Of a stretch of 64,000 nt of DNA, positions 9,129-16,836 are shown in pieces. Each line of letters opens with the position of its first letter. The first letter of the stretch is position 1. The position numbers were made by a program, and so were the translations under genes. Under the pieces are notes generated by a model. That model was not told the DNA's origin. It was given only the letters and a program-made list of their open reading frames with translations, and ran no database searches. Source of the DNA: a bacterium (GTDB taxonomy: Bacteria > 4484-113 > JAFGCY01); assembly GCA_020440605.1 (NCBI GenBank), contig JAGRNT010000002.1:124001-188000 (forward strand). Reading direction: 5' to 3'.

Positions 9129-9190
9129 TCCCCGAATCCTCGAGGCGGCAACCGGAAGTTAACCGGCAATTCACTGCTTTTATCGGTACG

Positions 9191-9206
9191 CCCATAACGA
9201 TATGGG
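9191..9206. repeat. Perfect inverted repeat upstream of a small gene
   Basis: CCCATA-acga-TATGGG, a 6-bp palindrome with a 4-nt centre, lies 40 nt before the small ORF at 9246. It could be an operator or a small hairpin; no U-run follows. Confidence 0.3.
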
Positions 9207-9245
9207 TATTCTCTTGGTGCAGGAAATTCCAGAGGGAAGCAGGGC

Positions 9246-9536
9246 ATGATCACCATGGCAAGCACGAGAGAACAAATCCACAGCAGCCTGATCTGCCAGA
9301 TCGACAGGATGGAGCTGCTTGTCGCAGGCAAGCCGCGCCTGTCGGAGTTCGGGCGGATTGCGCTGGCAAACGTCTTCCTGCAGCTGCGCAAGGAAGCACT
9401 GCGTTCAACACCGGACAGTGCCATCGTGCACGAATCGCTGGCAACCTGGAACGCGATCACCGGCGAGGAATTTCTCGCGGAGCGACTGCAGCGGGAGTTC
9501 GACAAACTCTCCGCAGCATGGCAGCCTGAACGCTGA
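9246..9536 (+). CDS. Small helical protein of unknown function
   Basis: This gene encodes 96 residues with no signal peptide and no recognisable motif. Composition and heptad-like spacing (IHSSLICQIDRMELL, LAERLQREFDKLSAAW) suggest an all-helical cytoplasmic protein. The ATG at 9246 is preceded by a purine-rich AGAGGGAAGCAGGG; the fourth codon is also ATG. Its stop codon directly abuts the end of convergent trkH. It could be a small regulator or adaptor, but that is a guess. Confidence 0.55.
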   Translation: MITMASTREQIHSSLICQIDRMELLVAGKPRLSEFGRIALANVFLQLRKEALRSTPDSAIVHESLATWNAITGEEFLAERLQREFDKLSAAWQPER

Positions 9537-11015
9537 TCAGTAGCGGCGCCAGAATCCAGGCAGCACCAGCACGGAGATTGCCAGGACCTCCAGGCGGCCG
9601 ACCAGCATCAGGAGGGACATCCAGAGCTTGGCAACGGGATGCAGCAGAGCCCAGTTCTCCGTAGGGCCGATCATTCCGAGCCCCGGGCCGATGTTGGCGG
9701 CGGCGCTGATTGCCGCAGTGATGGCGGTCACCATGTCATGATTGCAGGCCAGCATCAGAATCACACCTGAAAGAATCCAGAGCATGAACAGCAGCATGTA
9801 GCCCACCACGCTTTCCTCGATTTCACGGTCGATGGTCTGGCCGTTGATGCGCAGCGGCAGCACCGCCTTCGGCCGGTAGGCCTTTTCGAGTTGCTTCCAG
9901 ACCCAGCGGACAGTGATCAGCACGCGCACGACCTTCATGCCGCCGCCGGTGGAGCCTGCGCATCCGCCGACGAACATCAGGGCCACGATCGCGCCCTGAG
10001 CCAGAGGTGTCCACTGCTCGAAATCAACCGTACCGAAGCCCGTGGTGGTGATGATCGTCAGGGTTGTGAAGATTCCGTCGCGCATCACGATGCCCAGATT
10101 TGCCAGGTCCCAGTTCTGCTGATGCAGCACATTCGTCGTGAAGGCCACGAACGCGGCTGCAATCAGCAGCAGGTACAGCCGGAATTCGCTGTCCTTCCAG
10201 AAAAGGAAGCGACGGCGCCAGGCCTGGTAATAGAGCGAGAAGTTCACTCCGGCCAGGAACATGAAGAATGTAATGATGAGCTGAATGTGAGTGCCGAATC
10301 CGGCAATGCTGTTGTTCTTCGTGGAGAAACCACCGGTGGCCATCGTTCCGAAGGCATGGCAGACCGCATCAAAGAAGGTCATGCCGGCTGCCCAGAGCAG
10401 CAGGATCTCCACCACGGTGATCCCCATGTAGATCAGCCAGAGTGTGCGTGCCGTATCCACCGCCTTCGGATGGATACCGGAGACGCTTGGACCGGTGGCC
10501 TCGATGCGGTAGAGGAACTTGCCACCCACCCCGAGTGCCGGGAGGATGGCAACGAACAGCACGATGATTCCCATGCCGCCCAGCAGGTGCGTCATGCTGC
10601 GCCAGAGCAGGATACTGCGCGGAAGGATCTCGATTTCGGTAATGACGGAAGCACCGGTGGTGGTAAAGCCACTGACGGATTCAAACACCGCATCAATCCA
10701 GGATGGCAGCACACCGCTGACAACATATGGAATGGCACTCAGGATCCCGGCCACGATCCAGCCGACCGCAACGATGAACAGTCCTTCCTTGCGATGCAGC
10801 TGCTCTGAATCTCCTGATCCGGAAGTCCAGATCCTTGCCAGGGCCAGCAGGGCGGCTCCAATTCCGACCGTTACTCCCAGTGCCACGGCGAAGGCCTGCC
10901 TGGTCGGATATGTCGACTGCTCCTCAGTCAGGCTCAGCAGCAGCGGGACAAGCATGCTGCCGACCAGCACCAGCAGGAACATGCCGATGGGCCTGAGCGT
11001 GCCGCGATAATTCAC
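9537..11015 (-). CDS. trkH: TrkH/KtrB-type potassium uptake membrane subunit
   Basis: This 492-residue integral membrane protein of the TrkH/KtrB superfamily forms the K+ pore. The fourfold selectivity-filter loops are recognisable: SGFTTTGAS, GTMATGGFST, TTTGFGTVD and AANIGPGLG. About ten hydrophobic segments are present. Its GTG start overlaps the trkA stop codon (GTGA), so it is translationally coupled to its cytosolic gating subunit. Together they import potassium under control of NAD(H) or ATP binding to TrkA. The length fits the Trk family. Confidence 0.92.
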   Translation of the reverse strand: MNYRGTLRPIGMFLLVLVGSMLVPLLLSLTEEQSTYPTRQAFAVALGVTVGIGAALLALARIWTSGSGDSEQLHRKEGLFIVAVGWIVAGILSAIPYVVSGVLPSWIDAVFESVSGFTTTGASVITEIEILPRSILLWRSMTHLLGGMGIIVLFVAILPALGVGGKFLYRIEATGPSVSGIHPKAVDTARTLWLIYMGITVVEILLLWAAGMTFFDAVCHAFGTMATGGFSTKNNSIAGFGTHIQLIITFFMFLAGVNFSLYYQAWRRRFLFWKDSEFRLYLLLIAAAFVAFTTNVLHQQNWDLANLGIVMRDGIFTTLTIITTTGFGTVDFEQWTPLAQGAIVALMFVGGCAGSTGGGMKVVRVLITVRWVWKQLEKAYRPKAVLPLRINGQTIDREIEESVVGYMLLFMLWILSGVILMLACNHDMVTAITAAISAAANIGPGLGMIGPTENWALLHPVAKLWMSLLMLVGRLEVLAISVLVLPGFWRRY

Positions 11016-12394
11016 TCGGCACCCTCCATATCAAGCGGTGCATCTCCTTCAACGACATCCTCGAAGCGCAGCAGATTCTCTACATATGCGATCCTGTCAT
11101 GCAGGGCCAGCATCACTACTGAATCCCCCGGAGTAATTACATCCTGTCCTCCGGGAATGACCGCGCGGTTGCCATTGATGATCGCGCCGATCAGGATGCC
11201 CTTGGGCAATTTGAGGTTCATTAGCGGCGTATTGATCAGCCGGCTGTTGTGGCCGGCCACGAACTCGATGACTTCCGCCTGACCCTCGTGCAGCAGTGAG
11301 ACACTGTTGACACGACCGCCGCGGGTGAAGCGCAGTACCTGGGCCGCGGCAAGGATGCGTGGAGCCAGTGAGGCGGTAAGACCCAGCTTGGGGCCGATCT
11401 CAGCAAACTGCGGCTTGTCAACGATGGCGATGTTGCGCTCGACGCCGTTCTCCTTGGCCATCAGCGCGGTCATGATGTTCTTCTCGTCGCTGCCGGTGCA
11501 GGCCACGAAGGCATCGGTGGCCTCCAGGTACTCCTCGCGCAGCACGTCGATGTCTCCGCCGTCATTGTCAATCACCTTGACGTGGGTCAGTTCCTCGGTC
11601 AGTTCCCAGGCGCGGCGCCGGTCATCCTCGAAGAGCTTGACGCGATAGCGCGGCACATCGAAGTAGTGCGCGATCGCCGCTCCGATCTTGCCGCCGCCGA
11701 CGATCACGATATGCTTGATGGCATCCTTGTGTTCGCCGACACCCTTCTGCACATAGGGAATTGCCTCACGCCGGCAGATCACGAAGATGCGGTCGCTGTC
11801 CTGGATCACATCCTCACCGCTGGGAATCATCACCTCGCCGTTGCGGATCAGAGCTGCGACGAGTGCACCTGGCATCCGCAGCTCCTTGATCGGGCGGCGG
11901 GTGAAGGGGCTGCCGGGTTCCACTTCGAAGGGACGCAGGTACAACCGGCCGTAGCCGAATTCAGCAATCCCGCTGCCCGCACCCGGTGTGATCAGTGCGG
12001 TGGCCTCCGAAGCTGTGAGCATCGGCGGGTTGATGATCATGTCAATGCCCAGGTGCTCCCGGTAGAAGAGGGGGTGGCCGGTGATCACGTCGGGGTTGTC
12101 AATACGGGCCACGGCGCTTTTGACACCGAGCTTCCTGCCGAACAGGCAGGCCAGCATGTTCACTTCATCGTTGTTGCTGATCGCCAGCAGCAGGTCGGCG
12201 CTGCCGACTTCGACCTTCGAGAGGTCATCCACACTCGTCCCGCTGCCCAGCAGGGTTTCGATGTCGAGGTGGTCGTTGATGTGCTGGACACGTTCGGCGT
12301 TGTTGTCGATCAGGGAGATGTCATGATTCTCCGCGACCAGATATCTGGCCAGATAGGCTCCGACCTCTCCGGCACCGATGATCACGATTCGCAT
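11012..12394 (-). CDS. trkA: TrkA potassium channel gating subunit, two RCK domains
   Basis: This 460-residue protein is built of two RCK (TrkA-N/TrkA-C) halves. The first Rossmann motif is MRIVIIGAGEVGAYLA at the N-terminus; the second, HIVIVGGGKIGAAIA, begins near residue 230. Both are NAD-binding GxGxxG/A motifs. The ATG at 12394 is chosen because the protein aligns from MRIVIIGAGE; an open frame extends 48 codons further but crosses the rplT terminator. TAGAAT lies 5 nt before this ATG and there is no SD. Cytosolic TrkA binds TrkH and gates potassium flow. Confidence 0.93.
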   Translation of the reverse strand: MRIVIIGAGEVGAYLARYLVAENHDISLIDNNAERVQHINDHLDIETLLGSGTSVDDLSKVEVGSADLLLAISNNDEVNMLACLFGRKLGVKSAVARIDNPDVITGHPLFYREHLGIDMIINPPMLTASEATALITPGAGSGIAEFGYGRLYLRPFEVEPGSPFTRRPIKELRMPGALVAALIRNGEVMIPSGEDVIQDSDRIFVICRREAIPYVQKGVGEHKDAIKHIVIVGGGKIGAAIAHYFDVPRYRVKLFEDDRRRAWELTEELTHVKVIDNDGGDIDVLREEYLEATDAFVACTGSDEKNIMTALMAKENGVERNIAIVDKPQFAEIGPKLGLTASLAPRILAAAQVLRFTRGGRVNSVSLLHEGQAEVIEFVAGHNSRLINTPLMNLKLPKGILIGAIINGNRAVIPGGQDVITPGDSVVMLALHDRIAYVENLLRFEDVVEGDAPLDMEGAE

Positions 12395-12399
12395 GGCGT

Positions 12400-12405
12400 A
12401 TTCTA
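12400..12405 (-). promoter_or_regulatory. -10 box TAGAAT of leaderless trkA
   Basis: On the minus strand TAGAAT is followed by 5 nt and the ATG of trkA. It lies just downstream of the rplT terminator, so trkA-trkH have their own promoter. Confidence 0.55.
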
Positions 12406-12423
12406 CCCCGCTGGAATTGTCGC

Positions 12424-12454
12424 AAAAAAAAGGATCCGGGAGGTCCCGGATCCT
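12424..12454 (-). terminator. Rho-independent terminator of infC-rpmI-rplT
   Basis: A perfect 10-bp stem (AGGATCCGGG / CCCGGATCCT) with a 4-nt loop is followed on the minus strand by a run of seven T. It starts 20 nt after the rplT stop codon. Confidence 0.92.
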
Positions 12455-12473
12455 GCTCTCAAGTCTGGTTGGC

Positions 12474-12821
12474 TCAGGCCTTGGCGACTGCCACGATCTG
12501 GCTGAAGGCCTGGGGATCACGCGCGGCGATCTCCGCAAGCACCTTGCGGTTGATCTGCACGTTGTTCTTCTTCAGTCCGCTCATCAGGCGACTGTAGGTC
12601 ATGCCGTTGGCACGGCTGGCGGCGTTGATGCGAGCGATCCACAGGGCACGGAACTCACGCTTGCGCGTGCGGCGGTGGATGTAGGCATAACGCAGGGCGT
12701 GCCACACTGCTTCCTTGGCGGCGCGGTACAGGCGTCCACGGGTTCCGCGGAAGCCAGAGGCCATCTTCAATATGCGCTTGCGCCGTCTGCGACTGGCGAC
12801 TGCTGTCTTTGCTCTTGTCAT
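12474..12821 (-). CDS. rplT: 50S ribosomal protein L20
   Basis: This 115-residue protein has the typical basic N-terminal extension ([18 protein letters not shown]) and the globular part with RFRA-type RNA contacts ([22 protein letters not shown] segment). L20 binds 23S rRNA early in assembly, and in several bacteria it represses translation of this operon. The ATG overlaps the rpmI stop codon (TGATG) and has GGGAGG 10 nt upstream. It is the last gene before the terminator. Confidence 0.97.
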   Translation of the reverse strand: MTRAKTAVASRRRRKRILKMASGFRGTRGRLYRAAKEAVWHALRYAYIHRRTRKREFRALWIARINAASRANGMTYSRLMSGLKKNNVQINRKVLAEIAARDPQAFSQIVAVAKA

Positions 12822-13027
12822 CAGACCTTACCTCCCGGAGAGATAAGCTTCTTGAAACGCGGGCTGTCACAGGCTGCGACCTGCTTGAGGATGGCAAGCT
12901 TGCGCTTGCGCTTCTTGCTCTTCTTGGAAAGGATGTGGCCAATTCCGGACTGCTTGTGCATCAGCTTTCCGGAGCCACTCACCTTCAGGCGCTTTGCAGT
13001 CGCCTTGTGCGTCTTCATCTTCGGCAT
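12821..13027 (-). CDS. rpmI: 50S ribosomal protein L35
   Basis: This gene encodes 68 residues, beginning [21 protein letters not shown], the L35 signature, and rich in Lys/Arg throughout. The start is preceded by GGAG with a 7-nt spacer. It is the middle gene of the conserved infC-rpmI-rplT operon: 33 nt after infC and overlapping rplT by one base. Confidence 0.97.
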   Translation of the reverse strand: MPKMKTHKATAKRLKVSGSGKLMHKQSGIGHILSKKSKKRKRKLAILKQVAACDSPRFKKLISPGGKV

Positions 13028-13060
13028 CTAATTACTCCATTGAGGCCGGCAGCGTTGCAC

Positions 13061-13579
13061 CTACGGCGTAGCTTTCTTGAGCGGAGAGAGAATGGCATAG
13101 AGTCGGTTACCGATCATGCCCTTGCTCTTCTGCTCAACCACGCAGATATCCGCGATCCTGGCGGTCAGCTTGTCCAGCTGCTCCAGTCCCTTGGTATCGG
13201 CGTAAGCCCTCTCCCTGCCCCGGAGGATCAGGTTGAAGCGCAGTTTGTGCCCCTTCTCGACCAGCTGCCTGGCCTTCTTCATTTTTGTCTCGATATCGTG
13301 GTCCGAGATCTTCATGGAGAAGCTGATTTCCTTGAGTTCGGTCTTGCCCTTCGCCGAAACCTGCTTCTTCTTCTTGGACTGGTAAGAAAGCTTGCCGTAG
13401 TCCAGGACCTTGCACACCGGAGGATTTGCATTGCCGGCAACTTCCACCAGATCCAGACCGGCTTCCTGCGCGATGACGAGTGCTTCCTGAATAGGAATCA
13501 CTCCCCGCTTCTCGCCGTTCTGGTCGATCAACAGAACCTCTCGGGCCCTGATCTGCCGGTTTACCCTATGCTCAGCTAT
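13061..13579 (-). CDS. infC: Translation initiation factor IF-3, probable AUA start codon
   Basis: The frame is IF-3 throughout: HRVNRQIRAREVLLIDQNG at the N-terminus, then VDLVEV-like LDLVEVAGNANPPVCKVLDYGK, and the C-domain KISDHDIETKMKKARQLVEKGHKLRF. Standard start codons would begin only at a TTG (13531) inside the conserved N-domain. The frame remains open to a stop at 13603, and the only suitable codon with a Shine-Dalgarno sequence is ATA at 13579 (AGGAG, 8-nt spacer), giving 172 residues, the usual IF-3 size. Non-canonical AUU/AUC/AUA starts on infC are the basis of IF-3 autoregulation in E. coli and others, because IF-3 rejects non-AUG starts. The gene is transcribed from a consensus promoter just upstream. 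Confidence 0.9.
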   Translation of the reverse strand: MAEHRVNRQIRAREVLLIDQNGEKRGVIPIQEALVIAQEAGLDLVEVAGNANPPVCKVLDYGKLSYQSKKKKQVSAKGKTELKEISFSMKISDHDIETKMKKARQLVEKGHKLRFNLILRGRERAYADTKGLEQLDKLTARIADICVVEQKSKGMIGNRLYAILSPLKKATP

Positions 13580-13614
13580 GAAACATACTCCTAGTGGTGA
13601 TTATCGAGCCTAAG

Positions 13615-13643
13615 AATATATCAGACAGGATTGTCGCTGTCAA
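13615..13643 (-). promoter_or_regulatory. Consensus sigma70 promoter of infC-rpmI-rplT
   Basis: On the minus strand TTGACA (13638-13643), a 17-nt spacer and TATATT (13615-13620) form a near-perfect promoter. The predicted start near 13608 leaves a leader of about 29 nt carrying AGGAG before the AUA codon of infC. Confidence 0.88.
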
Positions 13644-13707
13644 TGGACTTTGGGCGCAATAACCCGGCACGGGAGCCGTGATCGGACATGGCCGGGCAGA
13701 TGAATGA

Positions 13708-13713
13708 TAAAAT
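13708..13713 (+). promoter_or_regulatory. -10-like TAAAAT before the B12-binding subunit gene
   Basis: TAAAAT is followed by 7 nt and the GTG at 13721. This favours GTG 13721 over the upstream ATG at 13688 as the true start and implies a leaderless five-gene operon mRNA. Confidence 0.5.
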
Positions 13714-13720
13714 CCCGTCC

Positions 13721-14149
13721 GTGCAGGCGTCAAGTATGACCATCAGGGTGATTGTGGCCAAACCGGGCCTGGACGGCCATGACCGTGGCGCGCGGGTGAT
13801 TGCCCGGGCCCTGCGAGATGCCGGGATTGAGGTGATTTATACCGGCCTGCACCAGACCCCGGAGAAGATCGTGGCGGCCTGCCGCCAGGAGGACCCGGAC
13901 GTGCTGTGCCTGTCCATCCTCAGCGGTGCGCATATGACACTGATTCCGCGGATCATGGAAGGCATGCGCGAACAGCAGCTGGAGGATATTCCGGTGCTGG
14001 CGGGCGGAATCATCCCGGATGCTGATGCTCAGTCCCTGCGCAAGCAGGGAGTGAATGAGGTGCTGGGTCCCGGAACCAGCACGGAACAGATAGTGGAACT
14101 GATCCGCAGCCTGGCGGAGCAGCGCCGCAGCCAAGAGGAAAACAGATGA
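13721..14149 (+). CDS. Free-standing cobalamin-binding subunit of a methylmalonyl-CoA-mutase-type enzyme
   Basis: This gene encodes 142 residues from GTG 13721, chosen because of the TAAAAT box 7 nt upstream; an in-frame ATG at 13688 would add 11 residues. It is almost entirely a B12-binding domain: [26 protein letters not shown] carries the D-x-H-x-x-G motif whose His coordinates cobalt, and LSILSGAHM and the GGIIPDAD stretch are the other conserved loops. It corresponds to the C-terminal or small subunit of acyl-CoA mutases. The large TIM-barrel subunit is not in this window. It overlaps the next gene, a lipoyl-type domain, by ATGA, an unusual pairing. Confidence 0.85.
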   Translation: MQASSMTIRVIVAKPGLDGHDRGARVIARALRDAGIEVIYTGLHQTPEKIVAACRQEDPDVLCLSILSGAHMTLIPRIMEGMREQQLEDIPVLAGGIIPDADAQSLRKQGVNEVLGPGTSTEQIVELIRSLAEQRRSQEENR

Positions 14150-14385
14150 GCAGGATTGAGATCCGCGTGCCTGACATGGGCGGCATGAAGAGTGAGAAGA
14201 TCCGCTTCGCGGCCTGGCTGAAGGCGGTCGGCGAAAACGTGAAACTGGATGAGGACCTGTTTGAGGTCGAACTTGACAAGGCGAATGTGGTCTGCGAGGC
14301 CCAGGCTGAAGGCCGGCTGGCTGAAATCACCGTCGCGGATGGCGAAGTCCATACCGGAGACGTCATAGGTTACCTGGATGCATGA
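14146..14385 (+). CDS. Stand-alone lipoyl/biotinyl-type carrier domain
   Basis: This gene encodes 79 residues, a single biotin/lipoyl-attachment fold. The candidate modification site is Lys45 in VELDKANV, the D-K-A context of 2-oxoacid dehydrogenase E2 lipoyl domains rather than the M-K-M of biotin carriers. The two symmetric halves ([24 protein letters not shown] and [24 protein letters not shown]) are complete. No catalytic or subunit-binding domain is attached. The ATG overlaps the stop of the B12-binding subunit and the gene runs 8 nt into serS. It could be an acyl or aminomethyl carrier for an unseen enzyme; the partner is unknown. Confidence 0.8.
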   Translation: MSRIEIRVPDMGGMKSEKIRFAAWLKAVGENVKLDEDLFEVELDKANVVCEAQAEGRLAEITVADGEVHTGDVIGYLDA

Positions 14386-15724
14386 CAGAAAGTACCTGAG
14401 GGAATGCCCGGAGATCGCGCGGCAGAGTCTGGCCACCCGTGGCGAGGAATTCGCGCGCAAGATCGACCGCTTCCTTGAGATCGACGTGGAGCGCCGCCGG
14501 CAGCAGACCGAACTGGATGAGCTGCGCAGCGAGCGAAACTCCGCCAGCAAGGAGATCGGCGAGCTGATGAAGGCTGGCCGGCGCGACGAGGCGGAGGAGC
14601 GTAAGGGCTATACGCGCACCATCAACAGTCGCATTGAACAGCTGGAGGCCCAGCACGGGATGCTCTCCGACGAGGAGGAGGACATCCTCCTGAGCCTGCC
14701 GAACTTCCCCGACCCCTCGATCCCCGTGGGACCCGAGGGCAACCAGGTGGAGATCAAGGCGCATGGCGATCCGAGGAAGTTCGAGTTCGCCGCACGCGAC
14801 CACATGGAACTCTGCCAGCGGCTGGAGCTCGCGAACTTCGAAGCCGGGGCACGCATCAGCGGCAGCGGCTTCCCCGTGATGCATGGCAACGGCGCCGTGC
14901 TGCAGCGCGCCCTGATCAGCCTGATGGCGGATGTGCACGTAATGCGCCACGGTTACACCGAGCTGCGCGTGCCCTTCATGGTGCACCCACGCTGTCCGCT
15001 AGGTACGGGGCAGCTGCCGAAGTTCGGCAGCGAGATGTACCACGTCTACGTTGACAAGAAGCTCAGTGAGGACGAGCCGGAGAGCGGTCCGCACTACTAC
15101 CTGATCCCCACCGCTGAGGTCCCGGTCGTCAACTACTACCGCGAGCAGATCCTCGAGCAGCCGAGCCTGCCGATCAAGTTCATGGCCTACAGCCCCTGCT
15201 GGCGCGTGGAAGCCGGCAGCTACGGCAAGGATGCCAAGGGCCTGACCCGCCTGCACCAGTTCGAGAAGGTTGAGCTTGTGCGGATCTGCGCTCCCGAGGA
15301 CGGGCTGGCGCAGCTGGAGGAGATCACGGCGGACGCCGAGCATATCCTCGAGATCCTCGGGCTGGCCTACCGGCGCATCGTGCTGCCATCCGGCGACATG
15401 GCCTTCGGCAGTGCCAAGACCTATGACCTTGAGGTCTGGTGCCCCGGAGAGCAGGCCTGGCGAGAGGTCAGCTCCGCCAGCCTGACAACCGACTACCAGG
15501 CCCGCCGCGCCAGCATCCGCTACCGCAGTGAACCGGGTGGCAAGCCGCAGTTCCCGCACCTGCTGAATGCCAGCGGACTGGCCCTGCCGCGCCTGATGAT
15601 CGCACTGCTGGAGACCTACCAGACCGTGGATGGCAACGTAGTACTGCCTGAGGTGCTGCACAAGTACATGCCGCACACCTCGATCCTCACGCCTCCGGAG
15701 GCCGGGGCTCCGCCGATGATCTGA
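14378..15724 (+). CDS. serS: Seryl-tRNA synthetase
   Basis: This 448-residue class II synthetase charges tRNA-Ser. The N-terminal coiled-coil arm spans about residues 30-105 (RRRQQTELDELRSERNSASKEI and following). The catalytic core has TAEVPVVNYYREQIL (motif-2 region), FRVEAGSYGKDAKGLTRLHQFEKVELV-type sequence and the motif-3 segment HLLNASGLALPRLMIALLE. The start ATG lies inside the end of the lipoyl-domain gene (8-nt overlap) and its stop overlaps queA, so it is embedded in a tightly coupled operon. Confidence 0.95.
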   Translation: MHDRKYLRECPEIARQSLATRGEEFARKIDRFLEIDVERRRQQTELDELRSERNSASKEIGELMKAGRRDEAEERKGYTRTINSRIEQLEAQHGMLSDEEEDILLSLPNFPDPSIPVGPEGNQVEIKAHGDPRKFEFAARDHMELCQRLELANFEAGARISGSGFPVMHGNGAVLQRALISLMADVHVMRHGYTELRVPFMVHPRCPLGTGQLPKFGSEMYHVYVDKKLSEDEPESGPHYYLIPTAEVPVVNYYREQILEQPSLPIKFMAYSPCWRVEAGSYGKDAKGLTRLHQFEKVELVRICAPEDGLAQLEEITADAEHILEILGLAYRRIVLPSGDMAFGSAKTYDLEVWCPGEQAWREVSSASLTTDYQARRASIRYRSEPGGKPQFPHLLNASGLALPRLMIALLETYQTVDGNVVLPEVLHKYMPHTSILTPPEAGAPPMI

Positions 15725-16836
15725 TGGGCAGCCGGCCCTCCTATCCGACCAGCCGCCTGGAGTATGAATTGCCGGCGGAACTGATCGCCCAGCATCCCGC
15801 AACTGAGCGACGCGCCTCCAGGCTGATGCACGTGGACGTTGCCAATGGTTGCTTCAGCGACCGCAGCTTCTCCGAACTGCCTGAGCTGCTGCCCGCGAAC
15901 AGCCTGATCGTGATGAACAGCAGCCGCGTGATTCCCGCGCGGATTTTCGGCAGGCGCACGAGCGGTGGCAGGGTCGAAATTCTGTACCACGGCAGCATGG
16001 GAGACGGCAGATTCCGCGTGCTGATGAAAAGCAGTGCCAGCCTGACAACCGGTGAGCTGCTGGAGCTGCCGGAGGGCTGGAGCTGCAAACTGATGGAACC
16101 GAAGCAGCTGGATGGCAGCCTGGTTCGGATCAGTGATGCGGCGGGACAGCCCGTAGACAATCCCGCGATGCACGCATTCCTGGACAGGCATGGCAGCATG
16201 CCCCTGCCCCCCTACATCCGCAGGGCTGCTGGCGATCCGGCCTCGGAGGGGATTGACGACCGCGAGCGCTATCAGACGGTGTATGCCGATGAACGGGGTT
16301 CGGTGGCGGCACCGACTGCCGGGCTGCATTTCGATGAAGCGATGCTCAGCCAGCTGAGTGAAGCGGGGCACAGGATCAGGTATCTGACCCTGCATGTCGG
16401 GATGGGCACCTTCGCCCCGCTGCGGGTGGAGGATCTGGCTGAGCACAGCATGCACAGCGAGGACTTCAGCCTGTCAGAGGAGTTGCTTGCGGAACATGCC
16501 CGGGCTCTGGCTGCGGGCAATCCGGTACTGGCGGTCGGCACCACCAGCCTGAGGGTGTTGCATACCGTAGTAAGTGAACAGCTCCAGGCACCTGCAGAGT
16601 TGGACTCCCTGCATGGCAGCACCGCGACCTTCATCTATCCCGGCCAGCCGACTGTGGCTGCCGACCTGCTGCTGACAAACTTCCATCTGCCGCGCTCCAC
16701 TCTGCTGGCCCTCGTCTACAGCTTCGGCGGCGAGGAGCTGATGCGGCGTGTCTATAATCATGCGGTGGCTGAAAGTTACCGCTTCTTCAGCTACGGCGAC
16801 TGCATGCTGATCGACCGGAGGAACTCCGCACAATGA
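15724..16836 (+). CDS. queA: S-adenosylmethionine:tRNA ribosyltransferase-isomerase
   Basis: This 370-residue enzyme transfers the ribosyl moiety of SAM to 7-aminomethyl-7-deazaguanine at tRNA position 34, forming epoxyqueuosine. Family signatures are YELPAELIAQHPATERRASRLM at the N-terminus, VAAPTAGLHFDEAML and TLHVGMGTFAPLR in the centre, and TNFHLPRSTLLALVYSFGGEELM near the C-terminus. Length and order match QueA. The ATG overlaps the serS stop (TGATG) and the stop overlaps the next gene (ATGA). No other queuosine genes are present here. Confidence 0.95.
   Translation: MGSRPSYPTSRLEYELPAELIAQHPATERRASRLMHVDVANGCFSDRSFSELPELLPANSLIVMNSSRVIPARIFGRRTSGGRVEILYHGSMGDGRFRVLMKSSASLTTGELLELPEGWSCKLMEPKQLDGSLVRISDAAGQPVDNPAMHAFLDRHGSMPLPPYIRRAAGDPASEGIDDRERYQTVYADERGSVAAPTAGLHFDEAMLSQLSEAGHRIRYLTLHVGMGTFAPLRVEDLAEHSMHSEDFSLSEELLAEHARALAAGNPVLAVGTTSLRVLHTVVSEQLQAPAELDSLHGSTATFIYPGQPTVAADLLLTNFHLPRSTLLALVYSFGGEELMRRVYNHAVAESYRFFSYGDCMLIDRRNSAQ

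Noticed and set aside
12395..12538. 48-codon N-terminal extension of trkA
   Set aside because: It crosses the rplT terminator and part of rplT; the Rossmann fold starts at ATG 12394 just after a -10 box.
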